A DNA stretch of 64,000 nucleotides, taken from the NCBI RefSeq assembly GCF_000021985.1, contig NC_011901.1:620001-684000 (forward strand). Direction: 5' to 3'. Source of the DNA: Thioalkalivibrio sulfidiphilus HL-EbGr7 (lineage in GTDB: Bacteria; Pseudomonadota; Gammaproteobacteria; Ectothiorhodospirales; Ectothiorhodospiraceae). The notes beneath the pieces are model-generated. The model searched no databases. It was not told the origin of the DNA and worked only from the letters and a program-made list of their open reading frames with translations. Below, piece after piece: positions 1 to 8,180 of this stretch (position 1 is the first letter of the stretch; each line of letters begins with the position of its first letter). A program made the translations under genes and the position numbers.

Positions 1-26
1 GAGAAAATGATCTTTCCCACTCTGAA

Positions 27-893
27 TCAAGCCGCTGTCTCAACCGCGCAGCTCAGGCGCTCGAAGTCCCGGGCCAGGCTGCCGATGCGGCTGATGAGCC
101 GTTCCCGCTGGCGCTCCGATGAAAGCCGGTAGAGATCCACCAGCAGGGCCAGGGTCTGTTCCCGGTTGAAGTCCATGCGCGTGCGGTATTCCTCCGACCA
201 GCCCCGTTCCGGGTAGACCAGGAGGGTCTCCAGCCGTGCCTCCAGGGCGAGCGGGTCGTGGCGCAGGCCCTCGATGGCCTCGCGCAGATCAGCCTGCCAG
301 CGGGCGCGGTTCTCAAGCCAGGGCTCCCCGAAGGGTGCCAGGCCCACACTCCAGGCCTCCAGGCGCGCCTGCTGGGCGGTGTTCAGGCGCCCCAGCCAGC
401 GGCGCAGGCGGCGTTCGATGCGCTCGGCCCGCTCCTGCTGCAGCACCTCGGCGGGCTTGTCCACGAACTCCTTGCGGTTGTCCGCCAGGCGGTCTTCCAG
501 GTTCTCGAACAGCTCCTCGATCTGCACGTCCGAGAAGGTGACCAGCAGGGCGGCGGCGTCCGGCGGCAGACGGCTGCCCAGGCTTCTCAGGAAGATCTCG
601 GCCACCTCCAGGTGCGCGGACAGGCGTTGTGCGCTCACCTCGCCGGCGCGCAGGTCGGCCTCGACGCTGCGCAGCCACTGGGCATAGCGGGGCAGTTCGC
701 TGCTGCAATGCCAGTCCAGGCGCACAGCCAGGCGCTCGTCCAGCATGGCCCGCTGGGCGTCGTCGAGTGTCACGTAGTTGCGCAGATACCAGGGGGCCAG
801 CCAGTCCAGCTGGTTGTAGACGAAACGCACCGTGCAGCCGGACAGGCCCAGCAGCAGGACGGCGAGCACCAGCAGTCGCAGGATGCGGTTCAT
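27..893 (-). CDS. DUF6279-type lipoprotein
   Basis: A 288-residue protein with a lipoprotein signal peptide: a hydrophobic stretch over residues 5-17 ends in the lipobox L-S-G-C with Cys20, so it should be anchored in the envelope by a lipidated cysteine. The mature part is almost entirely alpha-helical, rich in Arg, Leu and Glu, with the N-terminal pattern VRFVYNQLDWLAPWYLRNYV that is typical of the uncharacterised DUF6279 lipoproteins of gammaproteobacteria. No catalytic motif is visible. It is transcribed divergently from the cytochrome b / PepSY operon. The function of the family is unknown; the family call is by pattern recognition. Confidence 0.8.
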   Translation of the reverse strand: MNRILRLLVLAVLLLGLSGCTVRFVYNQLDWLAPWYLRNYVTLDDAQRAMLDERLAVRLDWHCSSELPRYAQWLRSVEADLRAGEVSAQRLSAHLEVAEIFLRSLGSRLPPDAAALLVTFSDVQIEELFENLEDRLADNRKEFVDKPAEVLQQERAERIERRLRRWLGRLNTAQQARLEAWSVGLAPFGEPWLENRARWQADLREAIEGLRHDPLALEARLETLLVYPERGWSEEYRTRMDFNREQTLALLVDLYRLSSERQRERLISRIGSLARDFERLSCAVETAA

Positions 894-940
894 GGGTCTT
901 GAGAGTCTCTCTACCTGAGGGAAGTTCTACACCGATCCCC

Positions 941-957
941 TTTCAGTTTCATTTCAG
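941..957 (+). promoter_or_regulatory. Direct repeat TTTCAG-N5-TTTCAG, candidate response-regulator operator
   Basis: Two identical TTTCAG hexamers lie 11 bp apart (start to start) in the 115-bp gap between the divergent lipoprotein gene and the cytochrome b operon. Tandem half-sites with one helical turn spacing are the usual binding pattern of OmpR/PhoB-type regulators, and one is encoded at the end of this operon. Autoregulation is inferred, not shown. Confidence 0.4.
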
Positions 958-1008
958 CTTGGCCGTGCACACTGCGTCCATGTTCGACATCACGGGAGCG
1001 CCACGGTC

Positions 1009-1620
1009 ATGAACAAGCACACTGAAATCCGCGTCTGGGACCCCTTCGTGCGCGTCTTCCACTGGGGCCTGGCGGCTGCCTTCTTCATCGCCTACCTCTC
1101 CGGCGATGCCTGGCTGGACCTGCACACCCTGGCCGGCTACACCGCGCTCGGCCTGATCCTGGCACGTCTCCCCTGGGGTGTCATCGGCACCCGCCACGCC
1201 CGCTTCAGCGATTTCGTGCGCCCGCCGCGGGTGGCCCTGGCCTACGTCCGGGACCTGTTCCTGGGCCGGGCGAAGCGCCACCTGGGCCACAACCCCGCCG
1301 GCGGACTGATGATCCTCGCCCTGCTGGTGACCCTTCCCCTGGTTGCCCTCTCCGGCATGGCCCTGCTGAGCGCCGAGGAGGGGGCCGGGCCGCTGGCCGG
1401 GCTCATGGCCGGCAGCCCCCACTGGCTGGCCGAGGGGATCGAGGGCCTGCACGAATTCCTGGCCAACCTGGTGCTGCTCATGGTTGGCGTACACGTCCTC
1501 GGTGTGCTGGTGGAAAGCCTGCTGCACCGGGAAAACCTCATCCGCGCCATGTTCACCGGGGCCAAGCCGGCGCGGGATGACGATGAGCAAGACCGGCCTG
1601 GCCCCTTGCATCTAAACTGA
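1009..1620 (+). CDS. Cytochrome b561 family membrane protein
   Basis: A 203-residue integral membrane cytochrome b of the b561 / Ni,Fe-hydrogenase b-subunit family. Four hydrophobic segments are visible. Histidines in or near them (FHW near residue 18, LHTLAGY near 39, VGVHVLG near 160) are the likely b-heme ligands. Proteins of this family move electrons between the quinone pool and a periplasmic or membrane partner. The gene opens an operon-like run (cytochrome b, PepSY protein, response regulator, sensor kinase) with short gaps, an arrangement common in proteobacteria and thought to link an envelope redox step with a QseBC-like two-component system. The partner and electron donor cannot be told from sequence. 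Confidence 0.85.
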   Translation: MNKHTEIRVWDPFVRVFHWGLAAAFFIAYLSGDAWLDLHTLAGYTALGLILARLPWGVIGTRHARFSDFVRPPRVALAYVRDLFLGRAKRHLGHNPAGGLMILALLVTLPLVALSGMALLSAEEGAGPLAGLMAGSPHWLAEGIEGLHEFLANLVLLMVGVHVLGVLVESLLHRENLIRAMFTGAKPARDDDEQDRPGPLHLN

Positions 1621-1642
1621 AACCCTGTGAGGAGATAGACCC

Positions 1643-1954
1643 ATGAAAGCCAAGACCCTGATCGTCACCACCCTGGTTGCCGCCCTGCTGGGCAGCGGTG
1701 CCGCGCTTGCCAGCGATCGCATGCGCTACAACGAGGTCCTGCAACTGCGCGAGAGCGGCCAGATCATGGCCATGGAGGAGATCATGACCCGTGCCCGTCA
1801 GGAGCAGCCCGGTCACCTGATCGAGGCGGAACTGGAGCGCGAGGACGGCCGCTATACCTACGAGCTCAAGATCCTGGACGCCGAAGGACGTGTCCATGAG
1901 CTTGAGATGGATGCGGCCACCGGTCGCGTGCTCAAGCGCAAGATCAAGGACTGA
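1643..1954 (+). CDS. Small periplasmic PepSY-domain protein
   Basis: A 103-residue secreted protein. A signal peptide covers about residues 1-24 (cleavage near ALA-S), followed by one PepSY domain in which the acidic strand-forming part and the closing motif D-A-A-T-G-R-V are clear. The ATG is preceded by a good ribosome site (GAGGAG). Single PepSY proteins next to cytochrome b561 and two-component genes are common; proposed roles are modulation of peptidases or sensing at the membrane, but none is established. The gene sits 22 bp after the cytochrome b gene and 5 bp before the response regulator, so the three are probably cotranscribed. Confidence 0.85.
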   Translation: MKAKTLIVTTLVAALLGSGAALASDRMRYNEVLQLRESGQIMAMEEIMTRARQEQPGHLIEAELEREDGRYTYELKILDAEGRVHELEMDAATGRVLKRKIKD

Positions 1955-1959
1955 CACCG

Positions 1960-2622
1960 GTGCGGGTGCTCATCGTCGAGGATGACGCCGAACTGGGGCC
2001 GCGCCTGCGGCAACGGCTGGCCAGGGAGGGCCTCGCCGTGGATCTCGCCGCCAACGGCATCGATGGACGGCACCTGGGCGAGACCGAACCCTACGACCTG
2101 GTCATCCTCGACCTGGGCCTGCCGGATCTTTCCGGCCTGGACATTCTCACCGCCTGGCGCAGGGCCGGGCTCTCCATGCCCGTGCTGATCCTCACCGCCC
2201 GGGACGGCTGGCGGGAACGGGTGGAAGGGCTGCGCGCGGGCGCAGACGATTACCTGGGAAAACCCTTTCACACCGAGGAACTGCTGGCCCGGGTCCAGGC
2301 CCTGCTGCGCCGGGGCGCGCCGGTGCGCGACACGGTCTTGCATGTGGGCCCCTGGCGGCTGGACGAGCAGCGCCAGTGCCTGCTGAATGAGTCGGGCGAG
2401 GAGACGGCGCTCACGGCCACCGAATACCGCCTGCTGCGCTATTTCCTGCGCCATCCCGGCGAAGTGCTCTCCAAGACCCAGCTCTCCGAACACCTCTACG
2501 AATACGAAAGCGAACGGGACAGCAACGTGCTCGAGGTCTACGTGCGCCGCCTGCGCGACAAGCTGGGCCGGGATCTCATCGAGACCCGCCGGGGCCAGGG
2601 CTACGTGCTGAGGAAGACCTGA
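1960..2622 (+). CDS. OmpR/PhoB-family response regulator
   Basis: A 220-residue response regulator. The N-terminal receiver domain shows the acidic pair (VEDDAE), the phospho-acceptor aspartate in [15 protein letters not shown] near residue 51, and the conserved lysine in LGKPFHTEE. The C-terminal part (about 125-220) is a winged-helix DNA-binding domain with the usual [14 protein letters not shown] recognition helix. Overall it is of QseB/PmrA type. The start is a GTG placed so that the first residues read MRVLIVEDD, as expected for the family. Its kinase gene follows after a single base. The TTTCAG repeat upstream of the operon is a candidate binding site. Confidence 0.93.
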   Translation: MRVLIVEDDAELGPRLRQRLAREGLAVDLAANGIDGRHLGETEPYDLVILDLGLPDLSGLDILTAWRRAGLSMPVLILTARDGWRERVEGLRAGADDYLGKPFHTEELLARVQALLRRGAPVRDTVLHVGPWRLDEQRQCLLNESGEETALTATEYRLLRYFLRHPGEVLSKTQLSEHLYEYESERDSNVLEVYVRRLRDKLGRDLIETRRGQGYVLRKT

Positions 2623-2623
2623 C

Positions 2624-3937
2624 ATGCGTTCCCTCAAGGTCCGCATCACCCTGCTGGTGGGCATCAGCCTGCTGCTGCTCCTGGCCGCCCAGGCCGTGGG
2701 CCTGCGCATCATCCCCGGCGCCCTGGTGCAGGACTACGTGGTCACGCGCCTGGAACACGACGCCGACACCCTCTACGGCCGGCTGGTGGACGGCACCGAG
2801 CCGGTGGAGCTGTTTTCGCGCACCGTAGGACTCATCTACGAAACGCCCCTATCGGGGCACTACTTTCGCATCATGACCGGCGACACGGTGCTGCGCTCAC
2901 GCTCCCTGTGGGATACGGATCTGACGCTCGAACCCGTGCCGCCCGGCGAACAGCGCATCAGCCGCGCGCCGGGGCCTGCCGGGCAGAGCCTGCTGATCTA
3001 CAGTCGCGGCTACCGGGTGCAAGGCGAGCCGGTCACCATCGCGGTGGCCGAGGACCTGAGCGCCATGGAAAGCACCGTGGCGCGGCTCGAGCGAAGCCTG
3101 CTCACGGTCATGCTGCTGGGCGTCGGCCTGGTGCTGTTGATCCAGTACCTGATCGTGCAACGCGCCCTGCGCCCGGTGGATGCGGCGGTGCAGGCCTGCC
3201 GCAGACTGGAGGCCGGCGGGGCCGCGCCCATGCAGGTGCAGGCGCCGCGGGAGATCGAGCCCCTGGTGGAGGCGGTCAACCGGCTCATCCGTCATCACGG
3301 CCTGCGCCTGGAGCGCACCCGCCGCGCCCTGGGCAACGTGAGTCATGCCCTGAAGACCCCGCTGGCGGTGATGAGCCAGATCACCGATGAGCTGGCCGAG
3401 CGGGGAGACCGGGCTGCGGCCGATGCCCTGCGTGCGCAGCTGCAGGCCATTCGCAACACCGTGGAGCGGGAACTGCATCGCGCGCGCCTGGCCGGCCGGG
3501 ATCACCCCGGTGCGGGCTTCGACGCCCGCGCCGAGCTGGAGCCCCTGGTCGATGCCCTGCGGCGTCTCTACGGGGAGCGGGTGAGCATTGCCCTGGACAT
3601 CGAGGGCGAGCCGGCCGCCGTGGACAGCGAGGACATGCTGGAGCTGTTCGGCAACCTGCTGGACAACGCCTGCAAGTGGGCCCGCTCACGGGTGCGCGTG
3701 CGCGTGCGCCAGGGGGTGGGCGTCGAGGCGGAGATCGAGGACGACGGTCCCGGCGTGGAAGAGGACAAGCTGGCGCGACTGGGGCAGCCCGGGATGCGCC
3801 TGGACGAGTCCACCCCCGGCCACGGGCTGGGTCTGTCCATCGTCCACGACGTGGTGAGTCAGTACGGCGGCGAGATCCGCTACGGGCGATCCACGGAGCT
3901 GCACGGTTTGCGGGTGCAGGTGCGCATCCCGGGATAG
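2624..3937 (+). CDS. Two-component sensor histidine kinase (QseC/PhoQ-like)
   Basis: A 437-residue membrane sensor kinase paired with the preceding regulator. An N-terminal membrane helix (about 8-28), a periplasmic sensor region of about 130 residues and a second helix (about 160-182) are followed by a HAMP linker. The H-box VSHALKTPLAVM carries the phosphorylated histidine (His241). The ATPase domain has the N-box (NLLDNACKWA), the G1 box (EDDGPGV) and the G2 box (GHGLGLSIV). All catalytic motifs are present, so it should be active. The signal is unknown; the adjacent PepSY and cytochrome b genes suggest an envelope or redox cue. Confidence 0.93.
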   Translation: MRSLKVRITLLVGISLLLLLAAQAVGLRIIPGALVQDYVVTRLEHDADTLYGRLVDGTEPVELFSRTVGLIYETPLSGHYFRIMTGDTVLRSRSLWDTDLTLEPVPPGEQRISRAPGPAGQSLLIYSRGYRVQGEPVTIAVAEDLSAMESTVARLERSLLTVMLLGVGLVLLIQYLIVQRALRPVDAAVQACRRLEAGGAAPMQVQAPREIEPLVEAVNRLIRHHGLRLERTRRALGNVSHALKTPLAVMSQITDELAERGDRAAADALRAQLQAIRNTVERELHRARLAGRDHPGAGFDARAELEPLVDALRRLYGERVSIALDIEGEPAAVDSEDMLELFGNLLDNACKWARSRVRVRVRQGVGVEAEIEDDGPGVEEDKLARLGQPGMRLDESTPGHGLGLSIVHDVVSQYGGEIRYGRSTELHGLRVQVRIPG

Positions 3938-3987
3938 AATGGCCGGGATAGAATGGAACGTCCGATCCCCGAGGGAGTGCGTCCACC

Positions 3988-4326
3988 ATGACCTGCCTGA
4001 GCCGAAGCCTGAGTGCCCTGGGCACGCCCGCGTTCGAGTCCGTGCTCAAGGAAGAGATCGCCGCCCTGGGCGCGGCGGGCCTGCCCCTGCAGGCGGGGCT
4101 GCGCACCGGCAGCGTGGCCCTGGATGATCGCCTCGAGGTCACGATCCTCGGCGTGGATGAGGGTGCGGACACGCTGCGTGTGCGCGCCGGCCTGTTCTAC
4201 ACCAGCATCATCGCCGGTTGCGCCTGTGCCGATGATCCCACCCCCGTCAACGAGAACGCCGAGTACTGCGAGGTGCGCGTGGATATCGACCGCCAGAGCG
4301 GCGAGGGTCGCGTCTCACTCGCCTGA
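3988..4326 (+). CDS. Conserved hypothetical protein, 112 aa
   Basis: A short soluble protein with no signal peptide or membrane segment. The sequence alternates hydrophobic and charged residues in a way that suggests a small alpha/beta fold, and it contains a CACADDPTP segment with two cysteines that could bind a metal or form a disulfide. The start has a plausible ribosome site (GAGGGAG). I do not recognise a family. It follows the sensor kinase by about 50 bp in the same direction and could be the last gene of that operon. Confidence 0.6.
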   Translation: MTCLSRSLSALGTPAFESVLKEEIAALGAAGLPLQAGLRTGSVALDDRLEVTILGVDEGADTLRVRAGLFYTSIIAGCACADDPTPVNENAEYCEVRVDIDRQSGEGRVSLA

Positions 4327-4382
4327 ACAGCCAGCGGCCACCCCTGGTCCCTTCCCGACCGTGGGGCCGCGCCCCGCCGGGG

Positions 4383-4733
4383 TCAGTACTCCGTGTACTT
4401 CTTCGAACTTCCCCGCACCTTCTCAGCGGGATATTTCCGCTCATTGAGCGCGATCTTGTCCTCCACCGCCTGCAGGAGATCCACGCCCAGGCGGTCGGAA
4501 AGGCGGATCAGGTAGATGAGGATGTCCGCCATCTCCAGACGGACCTCCTCCCGTTTCTCGGCCGGCAGCTGGTAGCTCTGTTCCTCGGTGAGCCACTGAA
4601 AGTGTTCGATCAGCTCACCCGCTTCAGCGATCAGTGCCATGGACATGTTCTTGGGGGAGTGGAACTGTTCCCAGTCGCGGTCGATGGCGAACTGGCGAAG
4701 GCGCAGCTTCAGGTCTTCGAATGTGTCTGGCAT
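4383..4733 (-). CDS. MazG-like nucleotide pyrophosphohydrolase
   Basis: A 116-residue all-alpha NTP pyrophosphohydrolase of the MazG / RS21-C6 (dCTPase-like) superfamily. The Mg-binding signature is visible as EAGELIEHFQW followed by EEVRLEMADILIYLIRLSD, the E-x2-E ... E-x2-D pattern of the family. Such enzymes hydrolyse non-canonical or excess (d)NTPs to the monophosphate and pyrophosphate and act as house-cleaning enzymes. The ATG at 4733 (MPDTFEDLK) fits the family length; the open frame continues 29 codons upstream but without family-like sequence. It lies 37 bp after the HicB-like gene in the same direction. Confidence 0.85.
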   Translation of the reverse strand: MPDTFEDLKLRLRQFAIDRDWEQFHSPKNMSMALIAEAGELIEHFQWLTEEQSYQLPAEKREEVRLEMADILIYLIRLSDRLGVDLLQAVEDKIALNERKYPAEKVRGSSKKYTEY

Positions 4734-4770
4734 ACAGTGTCCTGTTGAGTGGATGGATCCCGGGCCAAGC

Positions 4771-4980
4771 TTACGAGCATCTGGGCCGGTTTGCAGCCCG
4801 GCGCCGAGCGCTGCAATCATGGCCGCGCTCCCTGAGCCACTGCAGATGGCCGTCGATCAGCGTCTCCATGGCCTCGGCCACGCCTTCGGGGGTGGAGCCG
4901 GTGGCAACGCAGCCGTCCACGTCGGGACAGTAGGCCGAATAGCCCAGGGTGGTTTCCTCGATCACGATGGTGTAGTTCAT
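4771..4980 (-). CDS. HicB-like (UPF0150) small protein without HicA
   Basis: A 69-residue protein with the HicB/UPF0150 fold pattern: YTIVIEETTLGYSAYCPDVDGCVATGSTPEGVAEAM, in which the SAYCPDVDGC stretch is diagnostic. In HicAB systems HicB is the antitoxin to the RNase HicA, but no HicA-type gene is next to it, so this is an orphan. It lacks the C-terminal DNA-binding extension of many HicB proteins. The ATG at 4980 has a strong ribosome site (GGAGG 8 bp upstream); the longer upstream frame is not supported. Confidence 0.8.
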   Translation of the reverse strand: MNYTIVIEETTLGYSAYCPDVDGCVATGSTPEGVAEAMETLIDGHLQWLRERGHDCSARRRAANRPRCS

Positions 4981-5030
4981 GTCTGCATTCCTCCGTACTT
5001 GAATCGTCTGCTCGAATCGCCGGGGCGCCG

Positions 5031-5708
5031 TCATCGCGCCGCCACCACGTTGTCCAGCCGCGCCAGGTCGTTGACCACGCGCCACCGGCCGCCGCCGTCC
5101 TCCACCCGTGCCTGCCACTGGGCCAGGCGCTGCTGATAGGCGCGCGGGTCGTTGTTGTCGCCGCGCTGGCGTTTCACGTTCACCGCCACCACCTGCACGT
5201 CCGCCAGGCTGACCGGCATGTCCCGGCGCAGCCAGGGCGGCAGGTCCTCGTGCAGGTCGGAGAGGATGAACAGGTAGCTCTTGCCGGCGTTGATCTCGTT
5301 CAGGTGATCCGCCGCCAGCAGCACGCCGCCGGTGATGTCGCTGTGATGGCTGGGCACCCGAAAGCGCTCCATGAAGGCGTCCAGCAGGGCGCGCACCTCG
5401 CGCTTCTGATGGTTGGTCACGCTCGGCCGGTGGTCGAAGGTGGTGCGCGCGATCATGTTGCGTTCGCTGAAGCTGCTGTTGTCGATGAACGCGATGGCGA
5501 TGGAGTCGCCGCTGTTCAGGTTGCCCAGCAGGTAGTGGGTCAGGGTGCGCGCCTTGTCCAGTTCCCCGGCGTAGTCGCTGGAGATGTCGATCAGCACGAA
5601 GGCAGCGCGGCTGTTGTTGGGCGGCTCGCCGCAGCCCGCCAGCAGCGCACCCAGTACCAGGACCGTGACCAGTCCCATGGGCATTCGGGTCAGGTGCTTG
5701 AAGTGCAT
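5031..5708 (-). CDS. VWA-like lipoprotein
   Basis: A 225-residue exported lipoprotein (hydrophobic signal ending in L-L-A-G-C, Cys26). The mature protein looks like a von Willebrand factor A domain: the first strand ends in FVLIDISSDYAG (a D-x-S-x-like metal site), followed by ITGGVLLAADHL in the position of the second metal-site loop and LFILSDLHED in the position of the third. VWA domains mediate metal-dependent protein contacts. It lies 3 bp downstream of the large membrane protein gene, with which it is surely cotranscribed, and both are divergent from an unusual two-component pair. The role is unknown. Confidence 0.75.
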   Translation of the reverse strand: MHFKHLTRMPMGLVTVLVLGALLAGCGEPPNNSRAAFVLIDISSDYAGELDKARTLTHYLLGNLNSGDSIAIAFIDNSSFSERNMIARTTFDHRPSVTNHQKREVRALLDAFMERFRVPSHHSDITGGVLLAADHLNEINAGKSYLFILSDLHEDLPPWLRRDMPVSLADVQVVAVNVKRQRGDNNDPRAYQQRLAQWQARVEDGGGRWRVVNDLARLDNVVAAR

Positions 5709-5711
5709 GGC

Positions 5712-7238
5712 TCAGACCTCCCTGGCAGAGAAAGCGATGTCATCGTCGATGTCCGGCTCCGTCGCCTTGCGGCGCCGGTTGCTGCGGGCGCCCTTGCCGG
5801 CGGGTGCGCGGCTCTCGGTGACCTCTTCATCGGGCGCGTCGGAAACCGCACTCGCGCGGTACTCGCGCACCAGGCGCTCGATGCCCAGGGGCAGCATGAT
5901 GAGCAGATCGTAGAGGCTCACCAGCACCTTGCTCAGGTGGTTGGCCACGCCGCCCGTCACCCGCAGGCCCAGCCGCAGTGCCCGCAGTGCGCCCAGGGCG
6001 AGCAGGCCCAGCACCGTGCGCAGGGAATGCACGAAGGCCTCCAGCGGGATGGCCACGAAGGCCAGTGCGAAGGGCAGCACGAAGCCCAGCACCGTCTGGC
6101 CGATGGAGGGGATCCAGCGGAACTGGGCCTCGGCCACCGCGGCGCCCGCCAGGGACTGGTTCAGGGCCTCGCGGTCCAGGGCCAGCAGGTCGCGCATGTA
6201 GGCGAGCGAGGCCTCGATGCTGGCGAAGATCACCAGGATGGTGAACGCGGCGATGGCCATGCGCCGGCGCATGCGGTCGTCCAGGCTGCCGATCATGGGG
6301 AACAGCCGGGTGATCTGCAGGGCCTCCAGCAGGAACAGGCCCATGGTGATCTCCACCAGGATGATCACCAGCGCCGCCACGTCCGAGGTGCGCACGGAGC
6401 CGATGTAGCTGGAGCCGCCCACCATCTCGGACATGGGCAGGGCGATCAGGTGGAAGTTGATGATGCCGCCGAAGGCCGCGATCACCAGCACCACCGAGGC
6501 GATCAGGAACTGGGTCAGCGACGAGGCGGTGAGCGCATGCACGGCCCGGTCCTCCGCCTTGCGCATGGCCTCATAGCGCTCCATCTGGCTGTCGATGCTG
6601 CGGGCGCGTTCCTCCAGTCCGGTGATGCTGCGGTGCACCTTCTCCAGGGTCTGGTTGAGGCCGCGCCAGTGGGGCTGCATGCCGTTGAGGATCCTGTGTC
6701 GCTCTTTGGCGCTCTTCTGGTAGGTAGCCAGGGTCTGGCGGTGGGAGTCCTCCACCGCGTCGCGGATGTTGTCCAGGATCTTCGCCACCGCCGGCTCGCT
6801 CGGGCTGGGCAGCGTGGAGAGTGTCTCCAGCATCTGGGACCAGGCCGGTGGCAGGGGCGCGTCGCCGGTGGAGTCGCGGTAGTCCGCCTCCAGCTTCTGC
6901 AGCGTGTCCGCCAGCTTGCGGTGCAGGGCGGGATACTGGCTCAGGTCGCGCTCGATGATGGCGTTGACGCGGCTGAACTCCCGTTCGATGGCCTTCTCGC
7001 TGGCCTCGCGGCCCATGGCGAGAAGTACGTCACGGTTTCGCACCATGACCCGCTGCTCCAGCTGACGGATACTGTGGGCAGCCAGACGCAGGCTGCCGTA
7101 TATCGCGCGCCCGGTGCCGCGCAGCAGTTGATGGGCGTGGGGACGGCCCAGGTAAAGTACGATGATGCCGATCACCAGCCAGATCGCCAGCGACAGGGCC
7201 GGCGAGGCAGACCAGATGTTGAGAATGTCAGCGGACAT
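5712..7238 (-). CDS. Large polytopic membrane protein with coiled-coil domain
   Basis: A 508-residue protein with one N-terminal membrane helix (SLAIWLVIGIIVLYL), a long helical, charged cytoplasmic or periplasmic region (about 60-235), and then a cluster of about five further membrane segments (for example FLIASVVLVIAAFGGI and VAALVIILVEITMGLFLL), ending in a basic tail. The ATG at 7238 has a ribosome site (AGGGAGA); the 44 codons upstream are not plausible. I do not recognise the family. Coupling with a VWA lipoprotein gene and divergence from a response regulator gene suggest an envelope signalling or transport complex, which is inference only. Confidence 0.7.
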   Translation of the reverse strand: MSADILNIWSASPALSLAIWLVIGIIVLYLGRPHAHQLLRGTGRAIYGSLRLAAHSIRQLEQRVMVRNRDVLLAMGREASEKAIEREFSRVNAIIERDLSQYPALHRKLADTLQKLEADYRDSTGDAPLPPAWSQMLETLSTLPSPSEPAVAKILDNIRDAVEDSHRQTLATYQKSAKERHRILNGMQPHWRGLNQTLEKVHRSITGLEERARSIDSQMERYEAMRKAEDRAVHALTASSLTQFLIASVVLVIAAFGGIINFHLIALPMSEMVGGSSYIGSVRTSDVAALVIILVEITMGLFLLEALQITRLFPMIGSLDDRMRRRMAIAAFTILVIFASIEASLAYMRDLLALDREALNQSLAGAAVAEAQFRWIPSIGQTVLGFVLPFALAFVAIPLEAFVHSLRTVLGLLALGALRALRLGLRVTGGVANHLSKVLVSLYDLLIMLPLGIERLVREYRASAVSDAPDEEVTESRAPAGKGARSNRRRKATEPDIDDDIAFSAREV

Positions 7239-7360
7239 GATGTCGTTCTCCCTGTAATCGTGTTGTTCCGGTCTTGCGGGTGCGATCTGGCACCCTGCCG
7301 TGTCGATACAGAGCTTCGCTGCCGCTGGTGAAAAATCTGTGAGTGGAAACAGGACGACCC

Positions 7361-8170
7361 ATGGCCACAATCTTCTGGGTGGAAGACCAGTCCCACTGGA
7401 TCGAAAAATTCAGGCCCGTGCTGGAGGCCACCGCCTTCGACGGGGCGCCGACCACGGTGCAGGTTTTCAAGTTCGCCGAGGCCGCCTGCCAGCACATCCG
7501 CCTGGCGGACGCCGGGCAGCCCCCCGATCTCGCACTGCTCGATGCCAACATGAACGGCAACGACGCCGCCGGGTTCTCCGTGTCACGGGCCTTGCAGGGC
7601 AAGTGGCCCGGCCTGCCCATCCTGTATCTCTCCGAACACAGCGGCACCGGCATCGAGCAGGAGGCCTTCGAGGCCGCCGGCGCCCGGGATTTCATCGCCA
7701 AGCACCAGCAGAACATCGAGTCCGTGCTGTGCTGGCGCATCAAGGCCGTGCTGCGCAGTCACAGCATGGCGCGCGCGGACGGGCAGCCGTCGGGCGATGT
7801 GCTCAGAAGCGGAGACCTGAGCCTGGACACCGCCACCTGGGAGGTCTACTGGCGGGGCACCAAGCTCATGAACCCCGCCAACGCCAAGCGCCCCCTGGCC
7901 CCCACGCCGCGCAAGATCCTGCGCTACCTGGTGGAGGCCTCGCCCCGGCCGCTGACCACCTGGCAGATCGCCGAGAAGCTGGACGCCGATCCGGAACGCT
8001 TCTCCTACGCCAATTACCGTCAGCACATCCGCACCCTGCGCCTGTCCTTCGATCAGGCCATGGGCGGCGAGGGGCGGTTCGCGGATCTGTGCAAGGCGGG
8101 CGAGGGCATCGTCACCTTCGGCGACGAAGGCGCGTACTGCTGGAAACCCCCGAGCGGGAAACAGCCATGA
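7361..8170 (+). CDS. Atypical response regulator, receiver plus winged helix
   Basis: A 269-residue regulator. The N-terminal half is a receiver domain: the acidic pair in FWVEDQSHW, phospho-acceptor Asp in DLALLDANMNGND, Ser in LYLSEHSG in place of the usual Thr/Ser, and Lys in FIAKHQQ. The C-terminal half (about 150-260) resembles a transcriptional regulatory winged helix, with RKILRYLVEA and NYRQHIRTLRLSFD. Insertions make it longer than a normal OmpR regulator (about 230). The ATG at 7361 is preceded by AGGA. The kinase gene follows after 10 bp, and the VWA/membrane protein operon is divergent, 122 bp away, making it the likely target. Confidence 0.8.
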   Translation: MATIFWVEDQSHWIEKFRPVLEATAFDGAPTTVQVFKFAEAACQHIRLADAGQPPDLALLDANMNGNDAAGFSVSRALQGKWPGLPILYLSEHSGTGIEQEAFEAAGARDFIAKHQQNIESVLCWRIKAVLRSHSMARADGQPSGDVLRSGDLSLDTATWEVYWRGTKLMNPANAKRPLAPTPRKILRYLVEASPRPLTTWQIAEKLDADPERFSYANYRQHIRTLRLSFDQAMGGEGRFADLCKAGEGIVTFGDEGAYCWKPPSGKQP

Positions 8171-8180
8171 AGGAAGGCCG

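Noticed and set aside
4771-4980. HicAB toxin-antitoxin module
   Set aside because: Only a HicB-like protein is present; no HicA-type open frame on either strand next to it.
5250-7331. 693-residue open frame on the plus strand opposite the membrane protein gene
   Set aside because: Rich in Gln, His, Gly, Val and Ala as expected for an antisense shadow of a GC-rich gene; no family-like sequence, and the opposite strand has a clear protein with a ribosome site.
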